Assembly: GCA_030848705.1 (NCBI GenBank)
Contig: CM061238.1
Span: 28,178,655-28,242,654, forward strand
DNA: 64,000 nucleotides
Direction: 5' to 3'
From: Heracleum sosnowskyi
Lineage: Eukaryota; Streptophyta; Magnoliopsida; Apiales; Apiaceae
The notes beneath the pieces were generated by a model. The model worked only from the letters and a program-made list of their open reading frames with translations, was not told the DNA's origin and made no database searches. A program made the translations under genes and the position numbers. Within the stretch, counting starts at the first letter, position 1. Each line of letters begins with the position of its first letter. This document shows, piece by piece, positions 9,965-20,940 of this stretch.

Positions 9965-11290
9965 CTATGAAGACACTTGGTTCTTAGAACCTTCAACCAG
10001 TGAACCTGACCGTAATATGGTCGGAACACCAGTTGCTTCCGTCAATTCTTCCTCATTTGATTGAGCTATTGGTTCAGATATTTCTTTAGTTAAAGTAGCC
10101 CAATCAGCATCGGAAAAATCAATGAAGGGCGCTTTGGATGATTGAAATAAAGATTCAACAGTTGCCTCGGTTTCTATTCTTCTCCTTTTAGAGGAAGGCA
10201 GAGCTGTTGTTGAAGGGTGTATCTCCTTATGTGGTGCTGCTATGGCACTATCTCCCTCTACACTCACGGATGTTTGTATATTGGGTATACGAGGGGAAGG
10301 AGGTTCGTTTATGGTTTCATTTAGCTCGTCCAAAGGCTCTATGACCGTGGATAGAGGTTGTGGGTTTGCAACCTCATGGTCAAAAATGGCCACTAAGGGC
10401 TCTGGATCAACATCCATTGGTTGTGGTTCAGGAGCCAGTTCAGGTTTAGGAATATTACCTTCATTTACCTGTTCCCCTGGGGGTAGAAGTGCTAGGGGCA
10501 CCGTTCTTAGATAGTCAGTGAGAACAGTGTGCACCACTGGAAGATGATTCTTTCTTATCAGAGCGGTTATTGCATTGCTCTTCATCCTCATGCACTCCAT
10601 GGTCTCCTCGCCTTCGAATGTGTCCCGTTCATTATCTGTTAAGACATCATTGAGAATTAGCTGTAGGAACCTAGGATAGAAACAAAGCACATTGTCTATG
10701 CCTGTTCTTTCATCCAGTGGTCCCATGCATAGAATGACTTGATCAATAACTAATCGTCCTATGTTTATATGCCTATTGTTAGCAATGGAAAACCCTATCT
10801 TCTGAAGAAATAAGGGAATACCATGCAGATTTGTTAGTTTGGCAGTAAAAACATGAATCAGTGTGTGAAAGAAGAAGTTCCATGGCTTTGTCAGGTAATG
10901 CTTAAGAAACTCTCCCACAAAGAAGTTTGGTTGCTGACTTCTTATGAGAGTGAAGAAAGCATGTATCTCCTCAGTTGTGGGATCCGGAACATGGTTTTCT
11001 GTTGGAAAATGTAGTATTCTGTTAAAGTCATGTTCCGTCACCCTTATTGTTCTGCCCCCTGGCACAACAAAACTAAAGGATCTCACATTATTCTCACTTG
11101 TATCCGTGTCGGATGTGTACAACGCAGTCAATTGATCGATACAAAGGACTACGGGAGTACTCAAAGCATATGCCACTAATGAACGTGTGTTCAGAAACTC
11201 TGCCCATGCACGAAACTGTAAGTTCGTAATGGCTTGCAAGTTCTGAAACGAGACATGATTAGTTTTGGTTACTATAAATTCTCCGGCCAT
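9965..11290 (-). CDS. Element B third ORF, N-terminal conserved domain
   Basis: The ORF starts with MAGEFIV at 11290, directly after the noncoding spacer, and runs 441 residues to an in-frame stop at 9965; the same frame continues beyond. Residues about 30-235 form the conserved block of this ORF type: WAEFLNTRS, W-NFFFHTLIHVFTAKLT, GIP-(x)-I-(x)-INIG, then FYPRFLQLIL. Element A has the same block with LYPRFLML, and the third ORF of element D starts with a comparable MATTVFQ at 63939. The rest is acidic and disordered. Position between pol and the 3' LTR equals the env-like ORF of Sireviruses, but no membrane anchor is visible, so I do not call it an envelope protein. Function unknown. Confidence 0.75.
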   Translation of the reverse strand: MAGEFIVTKTNHVSFQNLQAITNLQFRAWAEFLNTRSLVAYALSTPVVLCIDQLTALYTSDTDTSENNVRSFSFVVPGGRTIRVTEHDFNRILHFPTENHVPDPTTEEIHAFFTLIRSQQPNFFVGEFLKHYLTKPWNFFFHTLIHVFTAKLTNLHGIPLFLQKIGFSIANNRHINIGRLVIDQVILCMGPLDERTGIDNVLCFYPRFLQLILNDVLTDNERDTFEGEETMECMRMKSNAITALIRKNHLPVVHTVLTDYLRTVPLALLPPGEQVNEGNIPKPELAPEPQPMDVDPEPLVAIFDHEVANPQPLSTVIEPLDELNETINEPPSPRIPNIQTSVSVEGDSAIAAPHKEIHPSTTALPSSKRRRIETEATVESLFQSSKAPFIDFSDADWATLTKEISEPIAQSNEEELTEATGVPTILRSGSLVEGSKNQVSS

Positions 11291-12747
11291 TTTAAATCAA
11301 ATTTCCAGAAAATTAATTTTAAACCAAAACTATTTTTTTTAATTAATTATTTCTAATTAATCAAACCCTCACCAAAATAACCCTTTTTATTCGAACTTAA
11401 CACTTTAACCAAAAACAAATCTCTTGACTCAGAACTCTTAAAATAAATTGATAATTCGTAGTTAAATTAAACCTTAAGAACTATTTTGATTAAACAACAG
11501 AGTATGAATTGGTTTAGTTTTATCAAAGTATCCAAAGTTCTTGTATTCCTGTCTCTCTCGATGGATTTCTCCGGAAACCAATAATTAATTCAACAGAACA
11601 CAAGTACACAGTGATTTCACGGTTAAAATGAAGTTACTGTTGTAAAGATGAATTGTTGAAGATACAAATCAGTAACAAGTTTCAGAAAACTATCGAGTTC
11701 TTATTCTTGGTTGTGAGAAAAAAAATGTAAGTATAATTGTGTATCTTTGGATCTGTAAAAGTAAAGAGTGAAAAACGTCCAAGGGCCACATTTATACCGA
11801 CCAATCTACAGGGGTATTTTAGTCAATACAGTGTTCGATAGTTTTTAAATGAACTACCGATAGATTTTCAGAGGGGCAAAATGGTCATTTGCACTTCAAT
11901 GGTTTTCTAAAAACTATCGAAGTGTATGAAAATTTAGAATATAAACGGTTTTCTGAAAATCTATCGAAGCTTTTCTAATTTAAAAACAAAAACTATCGAA
12001 GTATGTTGGGAAAAACTATCGAGAACTTTAATATAGAATTACTTAAATTCACTTCGATTCTTTTTTGCTTCTGAATTTCAAAATCTATTGAGAATTTAAA
12101 TATAGAATTAATTAAATTCACTTCGATATATTTTATGATTTTCTTCAAAAACTATCGAGAATTATTTTCGATAGTTTTCTTTTCCTGGTCCAAAAACCAT
12201 CGAAAATTACTTTCGATAGATTTCTTCTAGTACTTAGAAAAACTATCGAATTTCCTAAATTCGATATTTTTTGCTTCTGTCCAAATTTTAAAACCTTTTC
12301 ATGTTTCAAAAATTCAGACTTTTTATATTTCTGTGAACTTTTAACTTGAATAATTTTTTTTAAAATTTACCAAAATCAATTGTTAACAGAAAATTCATAA
12401 TTTTCTTAGAATAAAATCGACTAAATATCATTGAATGATATTAACCAATTAAAATCCAATAAATTATGCTGCATTAATCTACAATGTTAAAAACAAAGTA
12501 AATTAATTCAAATTAAATAGATGCTTCAATATTTAGAACAAATATTAGCACCTAAATAATTTTTAGAATTAATAACCAATTAAATGCCAGAAGATATATC
12601 ATCCATAATTATGACATAAAATTAGTACAATAATCCTAACTACGAGAATTGCTCCAGAAAATAAATTCGCGAGTCCTAATGATATAGAAATTTTTAAACT
12701 CATGTATTCACCAGGACTATCTTGCAGTTTCTGACTTCTAATTAAAA
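11291..12747 (-). other. Element B spacer between pol and third ORF
   Basis: 1.46 kb without coding capacity. The part 11830-12275 is packed with the word AAAACTATCGA and its reverse complement (at least 12 copies, several degenerate), including four inverted pairs that can form hairpins (11892-11924, 12147-12178, 12192-12224, 12238-12271). A roughly 66-bp segment is duplicated in tandem (about 12013-12058 and 12079-12126). The same word occurs five times in each LTR. It could carry a promoter or RNA signal for the third ORF (inference). Confidence 0.7.
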
Positions 12748-14364
12748 TCAATTAGAAAGATTTAACATCCCAAGTTCACCAACCAGCCTTGAAAAAGTGG
12801 ATTCATCAAGCGGTTTAGTAAAGATGTCTGCAATTTGTTCCTCTGTGGGTACAAAGTGTAACTCCACAGTTCCATTCATGACATGCTCTCGGATAAAATG
12901 ATACCTGATGTCGATGTGCTTCGTCCTCGAGTGTTGCACTGGCTTGTTGGAGATTGCTATGGCACTTGTGTTGTCGCAAAATATTGGAATCTTTGTCAAC
13001 AAAAGCCCATAGTCACGGAGTTGGTTTCTCATCCACAAGATCTGAGCACAACAGCTACCAACAGTAATGTATTCAGCCTCAGCTGTTGATGTGGACACTG
13101 AATGCTGCTTCTTGCTATACTAGGAAACTAACCTTCTTCCAAGAAACTGACAGCTTCCTGAAGTACTCTTCCGATCAATCTTACAACCTGCAAAATCAGA
13201 GTCTGTGTATCCAATAAGATCAAATCCTGTATCTTTAGGGTACCAAATTCCAAGATTTGGGGTCCCCTTAAGATATCTAAATATTCGCTTAACAACTATT
13301 ATATGAGATTCTTTAGGATCAGACTGAAACCTAGCACAAAAGCATGTTGCAAACATTAAATCTGGTCTACTTGCAGTGAGATAAAGTAATGAGCCTATCA
13401 TACCTCTGTAGCCTGTGATGTCAACCTTCTTACCAGTTTCATCCTTATCAAGCTTAGTGGCAGTAGGCATAGGAGTCTTTGCTGTAGATGAGTCTTCCAT
13501 TTGATACTTCTTTAGAAGATCTTTGATGTACTTGGACTGACAGTTGAATATACCATCTTGTCTTTGGTATACTTGCAGTCCAAGAAAGAATGACAATTCA
13601 CCCATCATGCTTATTTCATAACGACTCTGCATTAACTTAGCAAATATCTTGCATATATCATCATTAGTAGAACCAAATATTATGTCATCAACATATACTT
13701 GCACCAATATCAAATCGTTTTTATGCTTTTTGTAAAAGAGAGTTTTGTCTACAACACCTCTTGTAAAATCATTTTCAAGTAAGAATTCAGAGAGAGTGTC
13801 ATACCATGTCCTTGGAGCTTGTTTGAGTCCATAGAGAGCTTTGAATAGAATGTACACAAAGTCTTCCAGTTTTGAATCCTCAAAACCTGGAGGTTGTTCC
13901 ACATACACTTCTTCTTCTAACTCCCCGTTCAGAAAATCACTCTTCACATCCATCTGATATACCTTGTAATTGGAATATGTTGCGAATGCCAGAAACATTC
14001 TGATGGCCTCAAGTCTTGCTACTGGTGCATAGGTTTCATCATAATCTATACCCTCTTCTTGAGAGTAACCTTTAGCAACCAGTCTGGCTTTGTTTCTCGT
14101 TACAATGCCATCTTCGTCCAACTTATTTCTGAATACCCATCTTGTTCCAATAACAGATTTTCCCTTAGGCCTGGGTACCAGCTTCCAAACTTTCTGCCTT
14201 TCAAACTGATTGAGTTCCTCTTGCATAGCAATCACCCAATCTGGATCATCTAGGGCATCTTCAACTTTCTTAGGTTCTGTTTCTGAAAGAAACCCAGAAT
14301 AGTAACATTCATTTTGTGATGTCCTCCTAGTTCTCACTCCTGAATCTGGATCACCAATGATCAA
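12748..14364 (-). pseudogene. Element B pol: reverse transcriptase and RNase H
   Basis: This copia Pol part would copy the RNA and degrade the template in virus-like particles. Visible motifs in order: WVIAMQEELNQFE at the start of RVT_2, SDFLNGELEEEVYVEQPPGF, YGLKQAPR, the catalytic YVDDIIFGS, LTASRPDLMFA, then RNase H with YTDSDFAGCKIDRKSTSG, STAEAEYI, and the C-terminal HIDIRYHFIREHV and ADIFTKPL. An in-frame TAG near 13120 separates the last 116 codons from the rest, and two more stops (TAG and TGA near 14533-14542) cut it from the integrase part in the same frame. Catalytic residues are present, but the ORF cannot give one protein. Confidence 0.93.
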
Positions 14365-16000
14365 GTGAAAGGGATGATCTCTATTCCATACCCTTTGTCG
14401 TGGCAGATGCGATCTTGATGATTCTCCTTGTTCTAGATGTTGTGGAGTGTGACTAGTTGATCCTTCTCCTGCTCCCCCTGAGTTGTTGACGGTTTGATCT
14501 GTTGACCCTGTTGATTGATTAGTGGATCAAGTAGTAGTCTATGTATTTCCACCACTATCACCACTTGGTCCAGAATCATTATCATCATGATTATTATTAA
14601 TAACTGTAACAACTTCAGGTTCTTCCTCAATGTCAGAGAGATCTCCTGATAGATTTTCAAATACCAAGGATTCAGAGTTCTCTCCAGTTTGCAGGCCTTG
14701 TCTTTTGGTGTCGTCAAATGTTACATTAAAGCTTTCCAACACCTTCTTATCTTCAATCAAATATACCCTGTATGACTTAGATTCCAGAGAATAGCCCAGA
14801 AAAATGCCTTCATCTGCTTTGGCATCAAACTTGCCCAGATGTTTGTTCTCCATCTTTAAGTACAAAGCACTTTGCACCAAACACATGAAAGTACTTCAGT
14901 GTTGGTTTCTTGTTGGCCATTAACTCATACAGAGTCTTTTCATGATCTTTGTTGATCAGGGTTCGATTCTGAGTGTAGCAAGCTGTACTTACTGCTTCAG
15001 CCCAAAAGTAAGTGGGAAGTTTTGATTCACTCAACATGGTCCTTGCTGCTTCAACCAAGGTCCTGTTCTTCCTTTCCACTACTCCATTCTGTTGAGGAGT
15101 TCTTGGTGCTGAATACTGTCTTGATATTCCTTTCTCTGAGCAGAAATCATTAAGAACTGCATTCTTGAATTCAGTTCCATTGTCTGATCTGATTGTCCGC
15201 ACAGGCAGCTTAGCTTCCACTTCTATCTTCTTGATGTGATCAATGATTAGTTGTGTTGCTTCATCCTTTGACTGTAAGAACAACACCCACGTGTACTTGG
15301 AGTAGTCATCCACCATCACCAATGCATATCTTTTTCTTAAAAGTGACATAACATTGACTGGACCAAATAAATCCATATGAATCAGTTGTAATGGTTCAGC
15401 AATGCTTGTCATTCCTTTGCTTCTATGTGATTCTTTCTTCGACTTCCCCTTTTCACATGCTTCACATAGTCCCTCCTGATTGAATTCCATCAGGGGCAAC
15501 CTTCTCACTAACTCTCTCTTTACCAAAGAGTTCATAGTTTTGAAGTTCAGATGTGAGAGCTTCTTGTGCCATAGCCAACTTTGTTCTGAAGAAGCCTTTC
15601 CATAGAAACATGTAACTTCTCCTTCACTGGTAGAACTTAAGTCAGCTATAAACAAATTTCCTTTTCTTACTCCCAGTAGAGCAAGCTTCTCATCCTTCCT
15701 GTTGATGATCAAGCACTTGTCCTTTCTGAAATCTACATTGTAGCCTTTATCACAGAACTGACTGATACTTAGAAGATTGTGCTTTAATCCTTCAACAAGA
15801 GAGATGTTCTCAATGATGACATTTCCAACTTTCAATTTACCATATCCCGTAGTGAATCCTTTGCTGTCATCTCCAAAGGTTACAATCAGGCCGGTCTTCT
15901 TAACCACCTCTGTAAGCAGGGACTCTTCACCAGTCATGTGTCTGGAACAGCCACTATCCAGAATCCACACAACCTTTGAGCTTTTAACCTTACCCTGCAA
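14365..16000 (-). pseudogene. Element B pol: protease and integrase
   Basis: The order is aspartic protease (ILDSGCSRHMTG), GAG-pre-integrase zinc-binding region (HKKLSHLN and CEAC), and integrase core with IHMDLFGPV, IRSDNGTEF and the final catalytic E in QQNGVVERKNRT (DD35E). The frame enters at TTGCAG at 16000 directly after a TGA and has no ATG at this point. A frameshift near 14850 interrupts the integrase C-terminus (GAKCFVLK / GKFDAKADEGIFLGYS), and an acidic linker to the reverse transcriptase carries stops near 14540. Protease would cut Gag-Pol; integrase would join the DNA to the genome. Confidence 0.92.
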
Positions 16001-16011
16001 TCACAGATTGA

Positions 16012-18398
16012 TTAAGCGGACTTTGGTACCCAAACTTGTTTGGGTCCTGAAGGTTTAGATACTTTAACAGGAGTAACATTCAAGTTAGTCTTAACTTGTT
16101 TAACATTCATGCTTTCTGTGGTTTTGACATTATCAGTGCTATTGCTACCAGATGCATTCATCAACTTAAAATAAGCATGCATAATGTTGTATGTACATAG
16201 CAAACACTCTTTCTTACCACAGGGTTCATGAACATCAGGCATGTCAGACATGTTATGCATTGCAGAAGTATCAGCAGTTTCTACTTTAACCTTTTTACAT
16301 GCATGTGTAAGGTGTCCAGCAGAATTACAAATAGTGCACAACTTCCTAGATGCAATGGGAGAAGAAGAAACAATATTCTGATTAACAACCTTCTTTTTCC
16401 CATTCCTATTCTTTTTAGCCTTGTTAACTAAGTCACCTACTTCAGTTTTAGGTAATTCAGTTTTTACTGATTTCCTAGGCAACTTAGTCTTTACCTCTTT
16501 GTCCTTCAATAAATCCTCCTCAAGCAATTCTTGTCTTATGTATAAGTCATCCTCATGAAAAGGTTCTGAGAAGGGCTTGACAAAGACTGGACTGACCACA
16601 TTCTTAAGAATATGTGGAATACCCTTCTTGACAGCAGAAGATGTCACAGGGAATTCCAGAATCTTTTTCCCAGCCTTTTTGGAGTAGTCAAGTCCTATAG
16701 CAGTTTTATTACCCTGGGTCTGAGTATCAATGATCTCCTTAGCAATCAGGGCAGAATTCTTAAAAGAATTCAGTTTCAAATCTAACTCTGAAATCTGCTT
16801 CCTAAGGATAGTCTCTATCTCGTCACTACACTTGACCTTGTTCTCTAAGTACGCATTCTTTTGCTTAAGATATTCTAATGTGACAGCTACAAGCTCTAGT
16901 TCTTCATTTTTAGATTCTAGATTTTTAATCTTAAGAACTAGTTTAGCATTTTCCATTTCAGATGCTAGCATGCTTGTGTGTACATTAAACAATTCTACAC
17001 TTAGATCTTGTAGAATTTTCTTGTACTCAGAATTAGACATGTCAATTGTAGTTAGGATAGGTACCTGAGATAATTGTGGTGATTCCTCTGAAGAGTTAGC
17101 CATTAGGGCAACATTTACATATTCCTCCTCTTCATCCGAATCAGTATCATCCCAGTGTTTTCCCTATGCTATTTAAGCCTTCCCTTTCTGCTTTCCTGAC
17201 AATGCCTCCAGTTGCTGTTTCAGCTTAGCATTCTCCTTCTTCAAATCCTCATATGAGTCTTTCTTTTCATAGACATCTTTCATGTCTCTTGCTTGACGAG
17301 GCTTCCGGCATTCAGTGGCGAAATGCCCTAACTTATTGCAATTGTAGCATCTTGATTTGCTTCTATCAATCGAGCCAGTCTTGTAGCCTCCCTTAAAACC
17401 TGTACTAGGTGAGTACTTGCTCTTCTGGAATCTGTTGTTTGAGCCCTTGAACTTGTACTTAGGGTTTCTCTTGAAACGAATGTGGCTAAACTTTGCAGCT
17501 AAGTACGCCATGGTTTTGTCTTCCATTTGCTCAAGCTCTTCTAGGGTGTAGTAGTCACTTTCATCAACACCCAGATTCACAGAATCCATTTCAGCTTCTA
17601 TAATCACCTCCTTTCCAGCTCTAGGGGTTTGAACCTGAATATCAGAAATTGTTGGTTCATCCACTACAAGTGCTGCTGATCTCACAAGTGCATTGTGCTT
17701 GTTATCCACTGTCCCTGATCCGTAGATTATCACTCGTTGTTCTTGCTCCATCTCATAAGTCTTCAACTTGCCATAGATCATTTCTAATGACATCTTTGCG
17801 AAGTCAATTCTTTCCCTTATGGATGAGGACTTGTGTTCTACATGATGGGGCAACGTCATCATGAACTTCCTGTTTGTTTCTCTCAGTGGATAGGTCTTCC
17901 CTTTAATTGCCAATTCATTAAGAAGCTTAGTATATTTCTCAAAGACCTGAGTTATACTTTCTCCTGGAAGAGACCTATAAGCTTTGTACTGAGAAGTCAG
18001 GATGTCCAATCTATTTTCCTGCACGTCTTCAGTTCCTTCCATAATCAAATTAATGGTATCCCACATATGTTTCCCACTTGTACAGTTCATTAACTGATAG
18101 CTCATTTCCTTGTCTGCGGAGTCTGCCAATATCAACCTCAAACCTGTATCCAATCGAATCAGTTCTTTGTCAGAATCTATGTATTCAGTGATATCCTTAG
18201 GTTGGGTGCCTTGAGGAATCCTGGTACCATAGATTCACTAACTGGTTTCATTGGTACAAATGGTCCGTTCTCTAATACGCCAATATACAACGGATTAGAT
18301 GCCTTGATAATTAACAGAATCTTCATCTTCCACAAACCGAAATCATCTCTAGTAAACGGGGGAACTTTAATACCAGTAGTTGTCTTTGGAGCACTCAT
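16012..18398 (-). pseudogene. Element B gag
   Basis: Start at MSAPK (18398). The N-terminal part has NPLYIGVLENGPFVP, then the UBN2/retrotran_gag region (CTSGKHMWDTI, ENRLDILTSQYKAYR), a CCHC zinc knuckle CYNCNKLGHFATEC, a coiled coil, and a second knuckle-like CTICNSAGHLTHAC, ending with KQVWVPKSA and a TAA at 16012. Breaks: a frameshift near 18210 and two in-frame stops (TAA at 17173 and TAG six bases later), after which the same frame stays open to 16012. Gag forms the particle and binds the element RNA. This Gag is long and has two zinc knuckles with a coiled coil between them. Confidence 0.9.
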
Positions 18399-18544
18399 GG
18401 TTTCTGAAAATTTCAAATTGTTTAAAATTCAAGAAATTCCAATTAAATGAAAAATTTCGAAAGTTAAAAACTTTGCTTCGCATTTTAACGCTATGTTTGA
18501 TTTTGGTCTCATTCACTGGATCTGATTTGTACGTCAATCAAGTA

Positions 18545-18556
18545 CCTCTGATACCA
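18545..18556 (-). other. Primer binding site of element B
   Basis: The minus strand reads TGGTATCAGAGG two bases inside the 5' LTR end, matching the initiator-Met tRNA type site of copia elements. Confidence 0.9.
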
Positions 18557-18558
18557 AT

Positions 18559-19655
18559 TGTTAGGTCCAAAGTATCGTAGAAGGGGGGGTTGAATACGAT
18601 ACTCACAAATAATTCAATTTCGTTCGCGGATAATTCATTTAGTTCAACTACGAAATCAAATACACCAAATCAAACCAAGAGTCGGGGAATATATCGTTTT
18701 ATAAATATAAACCTCGAAGGGTGCTACAATTTCTAATCCGTAGATTAGTTTCAATGAGTTTAAGGTTACACAAATTCAATACAATGATAAAATTCTGAGC
18801 ACTATTAATTTCTCTGATAATTTTCTCCGGCTCAAACTTCTCTCTCAGTAATGTCTCTGTGAATTGCCTTAACTGAAGAAGACACTATCTTCTCTCTGTA
18901 TTAATTGCAGTCTTCTTTTAGAAAAACCATCAAACCAAAAGTAATGAATATTCTTGGCCGTTGGATCTTCATCAACCTGACAACAAAGTCACATCTTCCA
19001 CCTGCTTTCTAAATTGAAAACTATCGAATGAATAAAGTTAATATTTCCATTCGATGGTTTTTAATAAAAACTATCGAATGAAACATTAACTTATTTTAGT
19101 TTCCTTTATCTTTCATTCGATGGTTTTCTAAATAGAAAAACCATCGAAATCTTTTCTTGTCCTTGACCTTTTAGAAAAGCTTCTGTACTCCAGGGTGTTT
19201 CAGTTTTAGACTGTATCAATTTCTTCTGAGACGATAAAACAACTTGATCTTTTTAAGTGCCGTCAACTAGTGCAACTGGTCTGGTTCACAGATGAATAAC
19301 ACTTGATCAATTCTTCTATGTCTTCAATTCAATGTTGCTGATAAGTCCTTTGTCGATCTGGTTGCTTCAAATAAATCACTGGAATCCTATGGTACTAACC
19401 CTAAATCATTCACATACTTCTGTAGTCTTGAAAGTCTTGATTCTTTTGCTGTCACTAAGGCTTGAACATTTTCATGAACTTCTTTCCGTGACCTGTTTAC
19501 GGACTTCAAGAATACATACCATATTTTGATTTTTTGAGTTTACCTTTTCTTCTTTGATTCTGGATTCCTGTGCTTCTGTTAATACTATTGTCTGTCTTGT
19601 CCTTTGTTGAGTTGTAGTTATCTCTTTTACATCTTATGTTACATTATGCTTTACA
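18559..19655 (-). repeat. 5' LTR of element B
   Basis: 1097 bp, TG...CA, nearly identical to 6110-7215. The 9-bp stem (18571-18579 with 18595-18603) has a loop with 7 G. As promoter LTR it would drive transcription to the left. The AAAC(T/C)ATCGA word is at the same places as in the other LTR. Confidence 0.93.
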
Positions 19656-20027
19656 ATCTCCCCCTATTTGATTGTATAGAGTTTGCCAAACAAATACTTC
19701 GAGGATAACTCAACTAACTAAGGAAACATTAAACTAATTAAAGTGAGACAACTTAATAATATTAAATGCATTCTGGATCAGATATATATACATTTCCAGA
19801 TTTCATAAATCAAAAAATAATAAAACTTTATACATAGAAGTTGCTCCTCTAGTCTAAGCTGATAGTTCTTTTGTTCTTTGCTTCTGTTCTTCAGTCCATT
19901 TCGATCTCACCTTCTTCAATCATTGGATCGGAGTTAGCAGCTTGATAATCAATCACTGATGGATAGTGCAATGGATCTCCAGGTTTAAGGATTGCTCCTT
20001 GGATGTGTCTTCCAATATATTCAACCT
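19656..20027 (-). mobile_element. 3' internal stub of a second element B copy
   Basis: Polypurine tract plus 3' untranslated sequence, matching 7216-7587 with about 8 substitutions, attached to the outer side of the 5' LTR. Single-copy sequence starts at 20028. The arrangement stub-LTR-internal-LTR is what unequal recombination between LTRs, followed by a deletion, would leave. Confidence 0.85.
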
Positions 20028-20940
20028 CTAAGCTATCACCCATAAATCCTAACATATATATAATTCTCTTTTAAATGTATTTTCAAATTTTTACTAATTA
20101 TAAATTATGGTGGTCAATTTGACCATTCAAAATCATAACAGTTTAATATCAACCATTGTAAATTTGTAATAGGTTTTTTTAGGATACTATTTTATTTAAA
20201 AAAAATTAGATACCAGCTCATCTAGCAATTTTTGAGTTGATAGGTGGATACAGGCTTCCATTTTAGAGTGTTAATTTGATATATCGGAAGAAAGAAACAT
20301 TTTAGAATATTATATTATATTCGAATCGATATATTAAATTTGTTGATAATTCAATAAAAGATACAATAACTTTTTTGAAAGATAAGAGATACCATATTTT
20401 ATTTCTTATTAAATTTATTAATTATATTTTTACCACTAGTATATATATAAATGAATATTTTAAAGACAAATCCAAGAAGAGGATACCTTACTTTATTCTT
20501 TAGTTAATTTAAAAAATATTTTTTGTTTACAAATGAATATTTTAACAACAAATCTAAGAAAATAAAATAACGTTAGTTTTCTTATTATTCAAACAATTAT
20601 TCTTATATATACCTCGGTAGTCATTCAAGAAGGACCCAAGCCACTTTAAAGTTTAAACATTTTCAAAAATTCATTGAGCGTGACGTTGAGGCCGTTTGGC
20701 TATTCTTGTTTAGTAACCAAAAATGCTTCTATCACACATTCTTTTACTTGGTTCCAGAATCTTACAGATCATTTTCAAACTAGAAATATATCTTTCTCAT
20801 ATATTTGTAGGTATGAAGATGTGAAATGATATCATTGCTTTGAAACATAAATATCAAAAATGTCAAAGAAGAGATAATAAGAATTTAAAACACTTGAAAA
20901 AAATCCCAATTCAAAACAAATTAAACACCAAGCTTGTAAA
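20028..20940. other. AT-rich intergenic DNA
   Basis: No coding signal, RNA gene or repeat structure seen. It includes the 3' flank of the HD-ZIP gene. Confidence 0.6.

Larger units (their letters stand above)
6110..19655 (-). mobile_element. Copia element B, Sirevirus-like, two LTRs (13.5 kb)
   Basis: Two direct repeats of about 1.1 kb (6110-7215 and 18559-19655) flank, in minus-strand order, a primer binding site, gag with zinc knuckle, protease-integrase-reverse transcriptase-RNase H, a 1.46-kb noncoding spacer, a long third ORF and a polypurine tract. Integrase before reverse transcriptase makes it Ty1/copia; the extra ORF after pol and the size fit Sirevirus. By eye the LTRs differ at about 16 substitutions in about 1.1 kb plus a homopolymer difference, so insertion is fairly recent (below about 1 My with usual plant rates, inference). 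Every gene carries stops or frameshifts. No target site duplication is visible because the right side continues into a partial second copy. Confidence 0.92.

Noticed and set aside
9425..11290. Third ORF of element B as an envelope glycoprotein
   Set aside because: No signal peptide or membrane anchor is visible; the position alone does not support the call.
17167..17175. Possible programmed stop read-through in element B gag
   Set aside because: Two stops six bases apart, with other inactivating breaks in the same gene, are better explained by decay.
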